DNA of 64,000 nucleotides from Agrobacterium tumefaciens (GTDB taxonomy: Bacteria > Pseudomonadota > Alphaproteobacteria > Rhizobiales > Rhizobiaceae): contig NZ_CP039903.1 in assembly GCF_005221385.1 (NCBI RefSeq), forward strand, positions 186,001-250,000, in the 5' to 3' direction. Below are positions 37,467 through 47,394 of the stretch, in pieces. Every line of letters starts with the position of its first letter. Positions within the stretch are counted from its first letter, which is position 1. The translations under genes and the position numbers were made by a program. The notes below the pieces were generated by a model. It saw only the letters and a list, made by a program, of their open reading frames with translations, had not been told where the DNA came from and did not search any database.

Positions 37467-38510
37467 ATGATGGACTTCGAGGATTTCGGTAACCCCCTTG
37501 CGGGCAAGCCGTTGTCTCAGGCCGACAAGGCGGCCGCGGTGCTGCTTGCCATGGGCAAGGGTGTCGCCGGCAAGCTGCTGAAGTTTTTCACGCAGCACGA
37601 ATTGCAGATGATCATTTCCTCGGCCCAGACCCTGCGCGTCATTCCTCCCGATGAGCTTGCGCAGATCGTGGCGGAGTTCGAAGACCTGTTTACCGAAGGA
37701 ACGGGTCTCATGGACAATGCCAAGGCAATCGAAAGCATTCTCGAAGAAGGCCTGACCCCTGAAGAGGTGGACAGCCTTCTCGGTCGTCGTGCAGCCTTCC
37801 AGGCCTATGAAGCCTCGATCTGGGATCGCCTGCAGGAAGCGGAGCCGGAATTCGTCGGCAAGTTCCTGCTGCGCGAACATCCCCAGACCATCGCCTATAT
37901 TCTCTCCATGTTGCCCTCATCCTTCGGTGCCAAGGTTCTCCTGACCATTCCCGAAGAGCAGCGCGCCGATATCATGAACCGCACGGTGAACATGAAGGAA
38001 GTGAGCCCGACGGCTGCCCAGATCATCGAGAAGCGTGTGATCAATCTGATCAACGAGATCGAAGCGGAACGCAATGCAGGCGGCTCCACCAAGGTTGCCG
38101 ATCTGATGAACGAGCTGGAGAAGCCGCAGGTCGATACGCTGCTCAGCTCGCTCGAAACACTGAGCAAGGAAGCCGCAAACAAGGTCAAGCCGAAGATCTT
38201 CCTCTTCGACGATCTCATGTTCATGCCGCAGCGCAGCCGCGTCATGCTGCTCAACGATGTTTCGGCCGACGTTCTGACCATGGCGCTGCGTGGCGCCACG
38301 ATGGAAATCAAGGAATGTGTGCTGTCCAGCATCAGCCCGCGCCAGCGCCGCATGATCGAATCGGATCTTGCCGTACCGCAGGCCTCGGTCAACACCCGCG
38401 AAGTGGCGATCGCCCGCCGCGCAGTTGCCCAGGAGGCTATCCGTCTGGCCAATTCCGGCCAGATCCAGCTGAAGGAAGCCGGCGCGGAAGAACAATCGGC
38501 CGCCGCTTGA
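37467..38510 (+). CDS. fliG: Flagellar motor switch protein FliG
   Basis: FliG is the torque-generating rotor protein. The 347-residue protein has the FliG-N (LSQADKAAAVLLAMG), the EHPQ motif in REHPQTIAYILSMLPSS, and the C-terminal torque helix with charged residues (FLFDDLMFMPQRSRVMLLND and MALRGA). Overall order is standard. The ribosome site is GGAGAGGAAAG. A terminator-like structure follows before flhB. Confidence 0.97.
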   Translation: MMDFEDFGNPLAGKPLSQADKAAAVLLAMGKGVAGKLLKFFTQHELQMIISSAQTLRVIPPDELAQIVAEFEDLFTEGTGLMDNAKAIESILEEGLTPEEVDSLLGRRAAFQAYEASIWDRLQEAEPEFVGKFLLREHPQTIAYILSMLPSSFGAKVLLTIPEEQRADIMNRTVNMKEVSPTAAQIIEKRVINLINEIEAERNAGGSTKVADLMNELEKPQVDTLLSSLETLSKEAANKVKPKIFLFDDLMFMPQRSRVMLLNDVSADVLTMALRGATMEIKECVLSSISPRQRRMIESDLAVPQASVNTREVAIARRAVAQEAIRLANSGQIQLKEAGAEEQSAAA

Positions 38511-38545
38511 GCGGAAGCCGGTTGATAACCCACCCTTCGGGCAGA

Positions 38546-38620
38546 ACCGGCCATTGCGATGGCCGGCCCCGGACGCTAGTTTCGGGATGACGGCCTGCCG
38601 GGATCGGCGGGCCTTTTTTT
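38546..38620 (+). terminator. Tandem hairpins ending in a strong intrinsic terminator between fliG and flhB
   Basis: First a perfect 8-bp hairpin CCGGCCAT / ATGGCCGG (38548-38567), then a 9-bp stem GGCCTGCCG / CGGCGGGCC (one G-T pair) with an eight-T run (38592-38620). The T run ends 19 bases before the TTG start of flhB, so read-through would be needed, or a start within the region, to express flhB from fliG. Confidence 0.8.
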
Positions 38621-38638
38621 TGATCCCGGGAACGTGCC

Positions 38639-39721
38639 TTGGCAGACGATGAGGACAAGGACAGTAAAACAGAAGCCCCGACGGAGAAAAAGCTCCGCGA
38701 TGCGGCTGAGAAGGGCAATCTTCCCTTCTCTCGGGAAGTGCCGATCTTTGCCTCGTCGCTCGCTTTTTACTGTTATCTGGTCTTCTTTTTGCCCGATGGC
38801 GCCGGCCGTCTTGGCGTCACGCTGAAAGACCTGTTCGGTCAGCCCGAACAATGGGACCTCAGCACCCGGCCTGATGCCCTGTCTCTGCTTTATTTCCTCG
38901 GCACGTCCATGGCCTATCTGCTCATGCCGGCCATGATCATGTTCATCGTTTTCGGCCTTGCCTCGTCGTTTCTCCAGAACCTGCCATCGCCAGTGCTTGA
39001 GAGGGTGCGCCCGCAATGGTCGCGCATCTCGCCCGCAAAGGGGTTCACGCGCATTTACAGCAAGCAGGGCTTCGTGGAATTCGGCAAGTCGCTGTTCAAG
39101 ATATTGATCGTCTCGATCATTATGTTCATGTCGCTGCGCGGCGATTTCTACAGCCTCATCGACCTGATGTTTTCCGATCCGCAGGTGATTTTTGTCAGGG
39201 TCGTCGAGATCGTCAAGAAAATGATGGTCGTGATCCTGCTTTCGACCGCATTGCTTGCCGCCGTCGATCTTTTGTGGACGCGCCACCACTGGTTCAGCCA
39301 GCTGAAAATGACGAAACACGAGGTGAAGGAAGAGTACAAGCAATCGCAGGGCGACCCTGTGGTCAAATCCCGCCAGCGTTCGATCGCCCGCGATCGCGCC
39401 CGCCGCCGCATGATCAACAATGTGCCGCGCGCAACACTTGTCATCGCCAACCCGACACACTTTGCGGTGGCGTTGCGTTACGTGCGCGAAGAAGGTGACG
39501 CGCCTGTTGTCGTCGCCAAGGGCCAGGACCTTATCGCATTGAAAATCCGCGAGATTGCGGAAGAAAACAATATCCCCGTTTTTGAAGACCCACCGCTCGC
39601 ACGCTCCATGTTTGCGCAAGTCTCGATCGATAGTGTGATTCCACCAGCCTTTTATAAGGCTGTGGCTGAGCTCGTTCATCGGGTTTACGCCATGAAGTCA
39701 TCGAAAATACGGGTTCAATAA
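38639..39721 (+). CDS. flhB: Flagellar export substrate-switch protein FlhB
   Basis: FlhB switches export from rod/hook to filament substrates by self-cleavage at NPTH, here in [12 protein letters not shown]. The 360-residue protein has the N-terminal [16 protein letters not shown], four membrane helices, the connector [19 protein letters not shown] and a FlhB-C domain. The start is TTG at 38639 with GGGAA eight bases upstream; there is no ATG or GTG in frame that fits the family N-terminus. Expression probably depends on read-through of or an initiation within the upstream hairpin region. Confidence 0.94.
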   Translation: MADDEDKDSKTEAPTEKKLRDAAEKGNLPFSREVPIFASSLAFYCYLVFFLPDGAGRLGVTLKDLFGQPEQWDLSTRPDALSLLYFLGTSMAYLLMPAMIMFIVFGLASSFLQNLPSPVLERVRPQWSRISPAKGFTRIYSKQGFVEFGKSLFKILIVSIIMFMSLRGDFYSLIDLMFSDPQVIFVRVVEIVKKMMVVILLSTALLAAVDLLWTRHHWFSQLKMTKHEVKEEYKQSQGDPVVKSRQRSIARDRARRRMINNVPRATLVIANPTHFAVALRYVREEGDAPVVVAKGQDLIALKIREIAEENNIPVFEDPPLARSMFAQVSIDSVIPPAFYKAVAELVHRVYAMKSSKIRVQ

Positions 39722-39726
39722 AACCA

Positions 39727-40164
39727 ATGAAAAAATCCGCCTATTCTGAACAGCGGGAAATGATCGTCGCAGAGGCGATCAACCCGATCGCTACCGAATT
39801 ACGATTGCTAGACCCGGCAGACCTGATTTCGTTGCTCAGATTCGAGTGCTATGGCAGCATCGCCGACCTCGTCTCTTCCGCCGCAGAGCTTTATTATCAT
39901 CCCGGCACGATCAATTTCGGTGCGGGTGGCGAATACAAGCTTGAATGGGAAGGCGCCCCGGAGATCGTTCTCGATCTCGAAATCAAACCGAAAGGCGCCA
40001 CGGTCTATGCGCAGTTGATTCTCGCCAATGAACATGCGGCGGTCGAGATCAATCATGTTTCGTTTCAGAACCCGTCGGAAAATCCGGATGAGAATACCGA
40101 GTTCCTGCGCAGAAGCCTGATGGCGGCCCGATTCGTTCCGGCCCATCAGGGCGAGGCGGCCTGA
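39727..40164 (+). CDS. Conserved hypothetical protein downstream of flhB
   Basis: A 145-residue soluble, acidic protein starting five bases after flhB. It has an N-terminal helical part (SEQREMIVAEAINPIATEL) and a later beta-rich part with GTINFGAGGEYKLEWEGAP and VYAQLILANEHAAVEINHVSF, with no recognised motif. Tight linkage to flhB suggests a flagellar role; the family is not one I can name. Homologues beside flhB would support that. Confidence 0.75.
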   Translation: MKKSAYSEQREMIVAEAINPIATELRLLDPADLISLLRFECYGSIADLVSSAAELYYHPGTINFGAGGEYKLEWEGAPEIVLDLEIKPKGATVYAQLILANEHAAVEINHVSFQNPSENPDENTEFLRRSLMAARFVPAHQGEAA

Positions 40165-40462
40165 ACATCACAACCGGATAATTATCCGTTGCGACTGCCG
40201 AATTGGCGGTCGCAGCGGTTTTGTTTGATCGCTTTTTTGCCCGAGCTTGCCTGAAGCCTGCAGCTTTATGCGAAACCGCTCCGGCGAAGCGAGGAACGCC
40301 TTGCAAATCAGCGTTGTTGTTTGGTACCTATCGAATTAACGATTTGTTAACGAACGGCAGGTCGCGGTGGCTCATTTCAACCATCGCCGATGCGCATGAT
40401 GCTCCTGCTCGTTTTCGGCGCTGCGCCGGATTTCTTCTTACATTTTGAATTGGGTGGAACCC
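40165..40462. promoter_or_regulatory. Upstream region of flaD
   Basis: It contains an AT-rich block (40310-40360) and GCGCATGATGCTC at 40392-40404, a variant of the box found 66-77 bases before the other flagellin starts (here about 60). The leader has no GGGACATTCC motif. Confidence 0.4.
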
Positions 40463-41779
40463 ATGACCAGCATTATGACCAATGCGGCGGCAATGGCCGC
40501 GCTGCAAACCTTGCGCATGATCGACAAGAGCCTTGAGACAACGCAGGCGCGTGTCTCTTCGGGTTACCGTGTCGAGACGGCGGCGGATAACGCGGCCTAT
40601 TGGTCTATCTCCACGACCATGCGCTCCGACAACACGGCGCTTTCGGCCGTACAGGATGCGCTGGGTCTGGGAGCCGCAAAGGTCGACACCGCCTTCGAGG
40701 CCGTTGAAAGTGCCATCGAGACGGTCAAGTCTTTGAAGGCGAAGCTGGTCGCCGCCTATGGCGTAGGTAGCAACCGGACGAAGATCCAGGAAGAAATCAA
40801 GCAGCTTCAGGACCAGCTGAAAAGCATTTCCGAATCGGCCTCCTTCTCCGGCGAAAACTGGCTCCAGGCGAAAATCGGCGATGGCAAGACACCGGCTGCC
40901 GAAGAGCCGACCATCAAGAAGATCGTTGCCTCGTTTACCCGCACCGCTGCAGGCTCGGTGGGCGTAACGACTGTCGATTATTCGCTTGATTCGAGCACCG
41001 TGCTGTTCGATCTGAGCGGCGGAAAATTCGGCATTCTCGACACCGAGGCCCGCTTCCTCCGCAAGAACGAGATGTCGGTCACGATGCGCACGACGGACAC
41101 GCCCGCGCTACCTGCACTTCCTACAGTCACCGACAAGAATTACGTGGTTACTACGCTGAAGGACAGCGAGGTCGCTGCTTTGGCCGGCTTCAGTCTCAAG
41201 GCAACGGGTATTTATACGAATGCCGCCAGTACCCAGGGATATTTGAAGATCGGCGACGGCGTCTGGGTAAAGCTCACCTCTACGGATCCGGCAAGTGCCA
41301 CTGCTCCGGCCACCGACAGCACCACACCGGTCGCAACGACGACATCGCCGAACACCAACTGGTACTACGACATTTCCGCGGCGGTCGATCCCGACACCCG
41401 CAAACTCGGAATCTCGGTATCGACGCTCGACATCAACAAGCTGACCGACCTCGCCCAGAAAATGGGAACGATGACGGGAGAGCAATATACCGAAGCCGAT
41501 GTGCTGGATGCGATGATGTCCTTTGTCGACGGACAGCTTGAAGCGATGACCAGCGCGGCATCCAGCCTTGGTTCGCTGCAGAGCCGCATCGATATGCAGG
41601 AAAACTTCGTTTCGAGCCTGATGGACGTGATCGACAAGGGCATCGGTCGTCTCGTCGATGCGGATATGAACGAGGAATCGACCAGGCTGAAGGCGCTGCA
41701 GACGCAGCAGCAGCTCGGCATACAGTCGCTTTCGATCGCCAATGCCAACGCGGAGAATATCCTCCAGCTCTTCAAGTAA
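40463..41779 (+). CDS. flaD: Fourth flagellin (FlaD position)
   Basis: A 438-residue flagellin on the plus strand, apart from the tandem three. Ends are conserved (MTSIMTNAAAMAALQTL; MNEESTRLKALQTQQQLGIQ; AENILQLFK), the middle is variable and Thr/Ala/Pro-rich. The start at 40463 has GGTGGA as ribosome site; an upstream ATG at 40445 would add six residues. Its leader lacks the hairpin seen before flaA/B/C. The upstream 298-base gap probably holds its promoter. Confidence 0.9.
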   Translation: MTSIMTNAAAMAALQTLRMIDKSLETTQARVSSGYRVETAADNAAYWSISTTMRSDNTALSAVQDALGLGAAKVDTAFEAVESAIETVKSLKAKLVAAYGVGSNRTKIQEEIKQLQDQLKSISESASFSGENWLQAKIGDGKTPAAEEPTIKKIVASFTRTAAGSVGVTTVDYSLDSSTVLFDLSGGKFGILDTEARFLRKNEMSVTMRTTDTPALPALPTVTDKNYVVTTLKDSEVAALAGFSLKATGIYTNAASTQGYLKIGDGVWVKLTSTDPASATAPATDSTTPVATTTSPNTNWYYDISAAVDPDTRKLGISVSTLDINKLTDLAQKMGTMTGEQYTEADVLDAMMSFVDGQLEAMTSAASSLGSLQSRIDMQENFVSSLMDVIDKGIGRLVDADMNEESTRLKALQTQQQLGIQSLSIANANAENILQLFK

Positions 41780-42026
41780 GGGTTTGGCCCGGCATGGGCA
41801 GGCGCGGAGACAAGACGCGGGCTTCCGGAACAGGCCGCCTTCATCCTCGCACAAGTTTGAACACCTAACGTCGGGGCAATATCGGCTGGATCGCATGGCG
41901 TGATCCGGCCGGAGCAATGGAAGAGACGGACAGGGTAGCAAGGATGACGATGGTGCCGCCAAACGGCTTAAATCGCAGGCAAGGAAACATGTCTCGCCTC
42001 TCTGGCCAGTTTTGCCGGGGGCGCGC

Positions 42027-42677
42027 ATGAGCGCCTCCATTGCAAGATATCTCAAGGATTTCGGTGACAGCCAGCCCGCCGGGCTGGCGTTTGGCGATCC
42101 GCTGGCGGATGCCGAGGGCATGTCCGGGTTCGGTGACGTCGCTGCCGGTTTCGATGAGTTCGAGACCGTCGATGTCGAAAGCGAAAAACAGGCTGCCTAT
42201 GCCCGTGGCCGCGACGATGCGACCCGGGAAATCACTGAGAAGATGCAGGCCGAGCAGGACGCGTTACTGGCTTCCCATGCGGCCGAACTGGAGGCCCTGC
42301 GTTCCGTCTACCTCGAGGAGATCGCGGTTTTCCTGTCCCGTGGTCTGCGTGAGGGCATCGATGCGATCGCGGCCAATCTCAGCGAACAGACGGCCAGTAT
42401 CCTTGCCCCGGTTCTGACGGAAGAGCTGTCGCTCAAGGCGGTTTCGGCGCTGGCGGATGTGGTGCGCGCTTCCATGCCGGATGGCGAGGCTGTCACAATT
42501 GTCGTCAAAGGTCCCAGAGATTTGTTCGAGCATTTGAAGGCCCAACCGGGCTTCGAAGAAGAAACGATGAAATTTACCGAGACCACGGACATCGACCTTT
42601 CCGTCGAACTGGGTGAGAGCGTGTTCGTAACCCGCATGTCCGCCTGGGCGTCCAGTCTTCGCAAGGTGATGAAATGA
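42027..42677 (+). CDS. FliH-like export protein (candidate)
   Basis: A 216-residue acidic protein with a coiled-coil central part ([34 protein letters not shown]) and a C-terminal part with an alternating charge pattern, like FliH/YscL proteins that regulate FliI. It overlaps motB by four bases. The start at 42027 has GGGGG just before; a TTG 15 bases upstream is possible. Not confirmed by any strict motif; the size and topology fit FliH (about 230). Confidence 0.75.
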   Translation: MSASIARYLKDFGDSQPAGLAFGDPLADAEGMSGFGDVAAGFDEFETVDVESEKQAAYARGRDDATREITEKMQAEQDALLASHAAELEALRSVYLEEIAVFLSRGLREGIDAIAANLSEQTASILAPVLTEELSLKAVSALADVVRASMPDGEAVTIVVKGPRDLFEHLKAQPGFEEETMKFTETTDIDLSVELGESVFVTRMSAWASSLRKVMK

Positions 42678-43954
42678 GTGAAGGCGAAAATCACCACCAC
42701 GGCAAAAACGAGATCATCATCGTCAAACGCCACAAGGGTGGGCACGATGGCGCCCATGGCGGTGCTTGGAAAATCGCCTATGCCGACTTCATGACGGCCA
42801 TGATGGCGTTCTTCCTCGTCATGTGGCTGGTCAATGCCGCCAATGAGGAGACCAAAGCCTCGGTTGCCAGCTATTTCAATCCGATAAAACTGTCCGATGA
42901 AAAACCCTCGTCCAAGGGGCTGGAAAAGCCCGTGGACAAGGAAGAGGGTGTTGAGAAAAAGGACCAGTCGAATATCAAGGCGGAAAAGGTAACCCAGGGC
43001 TCTGCCGCGGCGACGGGCGAGGACTTGACGTCCCAGACTGGCGAACAGTCGAATTTCTCGGAAGCCGACTTCTTCGAGAACCCCTATTCCGTGCTGGCGG
43101 AAATCGCCCAGCAGGTCGGGCAGCAGGCCAATGTCAGCGCCAAGGGTGAGGGCGGTGCAGCTGATTCCGGCCCGGCGACGGGCGCAAGCGGTGGTGAAGC
43201 CTATCGCGATCCCTTCGATCCCGATTTCTGGACCCAGCAGGTGAAGATCACCCGCGCCGACCAGCAGCAGAACCCGACGGAGCCGCAGCAGACGGCGGAG
43301 AAGCAGCAGGATGCGGCCAAGGACGCCGAAGCGGTGTTAGCCGCAGCATCTCAAAAGCCCGCTGATCCTTCGCAAGATGGCAAGCCGATGGAAGTTGCCG
43401 CCGTTGTGCCGCAGCAGCGCCCGGATGCCATCGAGCAGGCAGCACTTGTAAAACCGCAGCCGGATGAGCAGCAGGCCACTGATGCCGAATGGCAAAAGGC
43501 CGACACGCTGCGCGAAGAAATCGAAAAGCAGATTTCGGGCATTACCGGCAAGCTCTCTGAAGGCCTGGTGGTAACGCCGGCCGAAGGTGGATTGCTGCTC
43601 ACCATTTCCGACCAGTCGGAGACGCCGATGTTCAATGTCGGATCGGCCGTGCCGCGGGGTGAAATGGTTCTGGCCATGGAAAAGATCGGCAAGTTGCTTC
43701 AGGAACGGGGCGGCAGCGTGGTGATCCGCGGCCACACCGACGGACGACAGTTCAAGGGCGAAGCCAATGACAACTGGCGGCTTTCAATGGATCGCGCCCA
43801 CAGCGCCTATTACATGCTGGTGCGCGGTGGTCTCTCGGAAGAGCGGGTGAAACAGGTCTCGGGCTTTGCGGATCGCAGATTGCAGGTGCCGGCAGACCCT
43901 CTGGCGGATGCCAACCGCCGTATCGAAATCCTACTTGAGGCCGATCGGGGGTGA
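42674..43954 (+). CDS. motB: Flagellar motor stator protein MotB
   Basis: MotB anchors the stator to peptidoglycan. The 426-residue protein has a membrane helix with the proton-carrying Asp ([20 protein letters not shown], Asp38), a long Gln/Ala/Lys-rich periplasmic linker, and a C-terminal OmpA domain with [12 protein letters not shown] and NRRIEILLE. It is larger than enterobacterial MotB (about 308) because of the linker, usual in rhizobia. Coupled to motC. Confidence 0.96.
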   Translation: MSEGENHHHGKNEIIIVKRHKGGHDGAHGGAWKIAYADFMTAMMAFFLVMWLVNAANEETKASVASYFNPIKLSDEKPSSKGLEKPVDKEEGVEKKDQSNIKAEKVTQGSAAATGEDLTSQTGEQSNFSEADFFENPYSVLAEIAQQVGQQANVSAKGEGGAADSGPATGASGGEAYRDPFDPDFWTQQVKITRADQQQNPTEPQQTAEKQQDAAKDAEAVLAAASQKPADPSQDGKPMEVAAVVPQQRPDAIEQAALVKPQPDEQQATDAEWQKADTLREEIEKQISGITGKLSEGLVVTPAEGGLLLTISDQSETPMFNVGSAVPRGEMVLAMEKIGKLLQERGGSVVIRGHTDGRQFKGEANDNWRLSMDRAHSAYYMLVRGGLSEERVKQVSGFADRRLQVPADPLADANRRIEILLEADRG

Positions 43955-45240
43955 GTGTGACGAAATCCTCGAAACGCTGGCTTTTTCTCGCGGCGACGCT
44001 TTGCGGTCTCGGTGCGGAGCCGATCAAGGCATTCTCGCAATCGCAAGACAGCCTCATGCCCTATGCTATGTTGCGCTCCCTGCAATTCGTGCAGGATTCG
44101 GTTGCCATGGGCGACCATTCGGCAACGGAAATGCAGCGGTTCCTGCTCCAGACTATCGATGAGCGGCTTAAAAGTGCACCATCGGCGATCTTCAAGGATC
44201 CGCGTAATGTCGATGCGGCGCTTGTCTATGCCATGAGCGGCGGCAATCCGGCGACGCTGGAATTGCTGGTCGCGCGCGATGTGGACGGCAATTTCGACAG
44301 CCGCGTCGCCGATATCTTGCGCAAATACCTCTCGGGCAAGGGTACGCTGGTGGCGCAGAGCATTGCAGCTATGGTGCCTGAATATCGCGGCACGCGGATC
44401 GGTGCCTACCTGGCACTGATCGGCGGCAATGTGACAATCCCGCGTGATCCGCTGGCCGCACTGGGTTTTTACGACATAGCCCGGCTGGAAGCACCCGGCA
44501 CCATCGTGGAGGAGGCAGCCCTTCGCCGCTCGCTGGCAATTGCGGTTGAAGACGGCGATGCGGCGCGCGGTGTCGATTATGCGCAGCGCTACGCGCGGCG
44601 CTTCCTGCATTCGCCATATGCCAGCCAGTTTGCGGATCTTCTGGTCTCGCTGGTGGTCAAGCGGGCGGATTCCATCAGCGAGGAAGCGATACAGGAAACA
44701 TTCGCCATGATGGACACGGAAAGGCAGAAGGAAGCCTATCTGCGCCTCTCCCGTCTGGCGGCGATCAGCGGCAAGGACGGGCTGGCACGCATGGCGGCGC
44801 TGAAGGCGAAAGCTCTGTCTCCCGCCCTGCCGGACCAGCCGGAAGCACAGGCAAATCTCTATGAAAGCCTTTCCAACATCGGCACGCCCGATGTGGTGAG
44901 TGCGATCGAGACGATCGTGCAGATCCCCGAAGGGCAGCTTTCAGATCGCGACAGGGCGCTGCGGGATGCAGCAAGGGCGATCGCCGAGCAGGTGGTCCGC
45001 GCACCCTCGTTGCAGCCGGGGCAGCCCGGCGCCGAGGTCGGCGCTGCGACTACCCAGCAGGACGCCAGACAGAACCCATCCTCGAATGGGACAGCTGGCA
45101 CTGGAGAAAAGAGCATATGGCGGGTTGAAACCCACAAGGCTGACGATGAGGGCGAGAATGTGCGGCAACTCGTAACGAGCGGCCGCAGCAAGCTTGATGA
45201 AATCGATAGCCTGTTGAAGAAAGGCGAGGGGGCACCATGA
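43951..45240 (+). CDS. motC: Periplasmic motor protein MotC
   Basis: MotC is a rhizobial periplasmic protein that binds MotB and is needed for motor function; MotE is its chaperone. The 429-residue precursor has a GTG start overlapping motB by four bases and a signal peptide (about 1-30). The mature part is helical, with short repeated hydrophobic/Ala-rich segments, and a C-terminal low-complexity Gln/Ala/Pro region. No catalytic motif was seen. Confidence 0.93.
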   Translation: MSVTKSSKRWLFLAATLCGLGAEPIKAFSQSQDSLMPYAMLRSLQFVQDSVAMGDHSATEMQRFLLQTIDERLKSAPSAIFKDPRNVDAALVYAMSGGNPATLELLVARDVDGNFDSRVADILRKYLSGKGTLVAQSIAAMVPEYRGTRIGAYLALIGGNVTIPRDPLAALGFYDIARLEAPGTIVEEAALRRSLAIAVEDGDAARGVDYAQRYARRFLHSPYASQFADLLVSLVVKRADSISEEAIQETFAMMDTERQKEAYLRLSRLAAISGKDGLARMAALKAKALSPALPDQPEAQANLYESLSNIGTPDVVSAIETIVQIPEGQLSDRDRALRDAARAIAEQVVRAPSLQPGQPGAEVGAATTQQDARQNPSSNGTAGTGEKSIWRVETHKADDEGENVRQLVTSGRSKLDEIDSLLKKGEGAP

Positions 45241-46598
45241 TCGACGGAACCATCAACGCGATAGTGAATGCGCCATATAATGATCCGCGTGCCGGCAGCG
45301 CCGCAGTCAGGGACGACGCCAAGGGCGGAAGTTTCGGCGAGGCCCTGTCCACCGTTCGCGATGAGCGCCCAACGCAGGCACCGCATTCGCGCCATCAGCA
45401 GGAAGCAGGTTCGGCTGAGGAGCAGCATGCGCAGCCCGAAGGTGGCGAAGAAGAAGCAAAGACGCCGGTGAAGCGGCCTTCGACCTTCCTGAATGTGATC
45501 GGCAACGACCATTCCGCAGAAGGTCGCAGCCATGAGACGGCAGCCGAACTTCAGAACGCGGGGAAACCGGCGCGCACATCGGCTGAAAACGGCAAGACCG
45601 GCAAGAAGCTCAAGGACGACGCCGACAAGGATACGAAAACGACGGCGGATGCCATTGAGCCGAAACTGGCGGATATGAATACGATCGCGACCAATGTCGG
45701 CGATATCGCGACGGCCAAGACACCGCTTGAGGAGATCGCACAGGCGATCGCCGGCAAGGCCGATCTGGTCAAATCCGACAGGACCGAGACCGTCCGTGGC
45801 AAGACGGAGCCTTCGCCCAAGGACATGCCGACACGAGCCGAGCTTGCTGGCAATGAGGCCGAATCCGGCTCGGATAGCGAAAATGGTGCTTCGGCATTCC
45901 GCTTCGCCTCCTCGCGTTCCGGCACGTCCCGCGCCCTCGATATGAGCACGGTTCAGCGCGAAGGCCGTGTTGAATTTGATGCCCGGGAAAGCACCGGCAA
46001 GGCGGCGGATACGATAACGGTTCTCGATTCACGGCGGTTCATCGGCCTGGCGCCATCGACCAACGCATCCGCATTGACCGGTCTCATCGCTAATGATCCG
46101 GAATGGGTCAGCGCGATGCAGCCCGGTTCGTCGCTCTCCAACGCCGCTGCCCAGAGCAGCACAGGCAAGGTTGTCCATACGCTGAAGCTGCATATGACGC
46201 CGATCGAGCTTGGATCGGTGACGATGTCGCTGCGTCTGGCCGGCGACGAGCTCGCCGTTCACATGACGGTGGAGAGCGTTGCGGCCTATAAAAAGCTTCA
46301 GGAAGACAGCAAGAGCATCCTTGATGGCCTGAAAGCGCAGGGTCTGACGGTCGATAACATCACGATCAGCATCGCTTCTTCCGACAAGAGTGACCAAACG
46401 GGCACACAAGGCAACAATCAGCAAAATCAGCAGGCGCAGCAGCAGGGCCAGCAGGCCGCTGCAGGGCGCAACCGTGACGAGTCCGGCGCACGGGATGGCC
46501 GGCAAGGCAATGGTGATAATTTGGGGGTGCATAATGAAGGCATGGATGGCGCTCTCGGCTCTGGCCGTTCTTCTGCTGACAATGGCGTCTACCTCTGA
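45237..46598 (+). CDS. fliK: Flagellar hook-length control protein FliK
   Basis: FliK measures hook length and triggers FlhB switching. The 453-residue protein is low-complexity and Lys/Glu/Ala-rich in its first 300 residues, then carries the globular Flg-hook domain (LKLHMTPIELGSVTMSLRLAGDELAVHM; LQEDSKSILDGLKAQGLTVD) and a Gln/Asn-rich tail. The pattern is that of FliK. It overlaps motC by four bases, and its 3' end overlaps the next gene by 65 bases in another frame. Confidence 0.9.
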   Translation: MIDGTINAIVNAPYNDPRAGSAAVRDDAKGGSFGEALSTVRDERPTQAPHSRHQQEAGSAEEQHAQPEGGEEEAKTPVKRPSTFLNVIGNDHSAEGRSHETAAELQNAGKPARTSAENGKTGKKLKDDADKDTKTTADAIEPKLADMNTIATNVGDIATAKTPLEEIAQAIAGKADLVKSDRTETVRGKTEPSPKDMPTRAELAGNEAESGSDSENGASAFRFASSRSGTSRALDMSTVQREGRVEFDARESTGKAADTITVLDSRRFIGLAPSTNASALTGLIANDPEWVSAMQPGSSLSNAAAQSSTGKVVHTLKLHMTPIELGSVTMSLRLAGDELAVHMTVESVAAYKKLQEDSKSILDGLKAQGLTVDNITISIASSDKSDQTGTQGNNQQNQQAQQQGQQAAAGRNRDESGARDGRQGNGDNLGVHNEGMDGALGSGRSSADNGVYL

Positions 46599-47112
46599 AA
46601 AAGCCTCGGCTTCGGCAACATCAGGTGTCTGTGAAAGAGAAATCCAGTCCGCCGCCCGCAAATATGGCGTGCCGGAGGGAATTCTCTATTCCGTTGGCCT
46701 GACCGAGACGGGCCGCAAGGGGCGGCTTGACCCCAATGCCATGAATATTGAAGGAAAACCGGTATTTGCCGCATCCACGGAGGAGGCATTGACCACTTTC
46801 GAGGCGGCGAAGCGCAATGGCGCCAAGCTGATCGACCTCGGATGCATGCAGATAAACCACTATTTTCACGGCGAAAACTTCACATCCGCGCGCGAAATGT
46901 TCGATCCGCGCCGCAATGTCGAATATGCCGCCATGTTCCTGCGCAACCTTCACAACAGGCATGAAACCTGGACCATGGCGGTCGCGCGTTATCATGCGGG
47001 CCCCAATAACGATCCGGCGCAGAAGAAATATGTCTGCCGGGTCATCGCCAATCTGGTGGCGACGGGCTACGGAAAATGGACTGCCAACGCGAAAAATTTC
47101 TGCGACGGTTGA
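46534..47112 (+). CDS. Secreted lytic transglycosylase (SLT domain), flagellar-locus
   Basis: A 192-residue precursor with a signal peptide (about 1-26) and a soluble lytic transglycosylase domain: catalytic Glu in GLTETGRKGR, then PNAMNIEGKPVFAA, LGCMQINHYFHG and MAVARYHAGPNN. Such enzymes cleave peptidoglycan to let the rod through. The ATG at 46534 has GGGGG upstream; the frame overlaps the fliK end by 65 bases. FlgJ here (57247) has no muramidase domain, so this is the likely dedicated rod-passage enzyme, as SltF is in Rhodobacter. Confidence 0.9.
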   Translation: MKAWMALSALAVLLLTMASTSEKASASATSGVCEREIQSAARKYGVPEGILYSVGLTETGRKGRLDPNAMNIEGKPVFAASTEEALTTFEAAKRNGAKLIDLGCMQINHYFHGENFTSAREMFDPRRNVEYAAMFLRNLHNRHETWTMAVARYHAGPNNDPAQKKYVCRVIANLVATGYGKWTANAKNFCDG

Positions 47113-47394
47113 CAACCTGAAATTGTCTTTAAAAACCGCAGGACTCGTAATTTGAAATGTGGCGATAGATTGATCGAAAAAAGGCGCTGCAAGCGGTTTT
47201 TTGGGAATTTTAAAATTTTTACACAAAAATTTTGTGCCATATATGGTTAACAACCACTATATATAGATCAAATCGGCACAAAATAGTTAATCAATTATTA
47301 ATATCTATCGATGATTTCCTACAGTTGTCGCTGAATCCCCCGATTCGTACCAATGCCTTATTGGAAAACACCACACTGATTCGGAGGCGGACGA
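47113..47394. promoter_or_regulatory. AT-rich regulatory region upstream of rem
   Basis: A 282-base gap, strongly AT-rich at 47195-47325. It holds GGTTAACAACC flanked by TATAT / TATATA (about 47240-47270) and several GTTAA words. In rhizobia rem is controlled by VisN/VisR and repressed by others (for example MucR), so this region is expected to be a regulator target. Confidence 0.45.
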
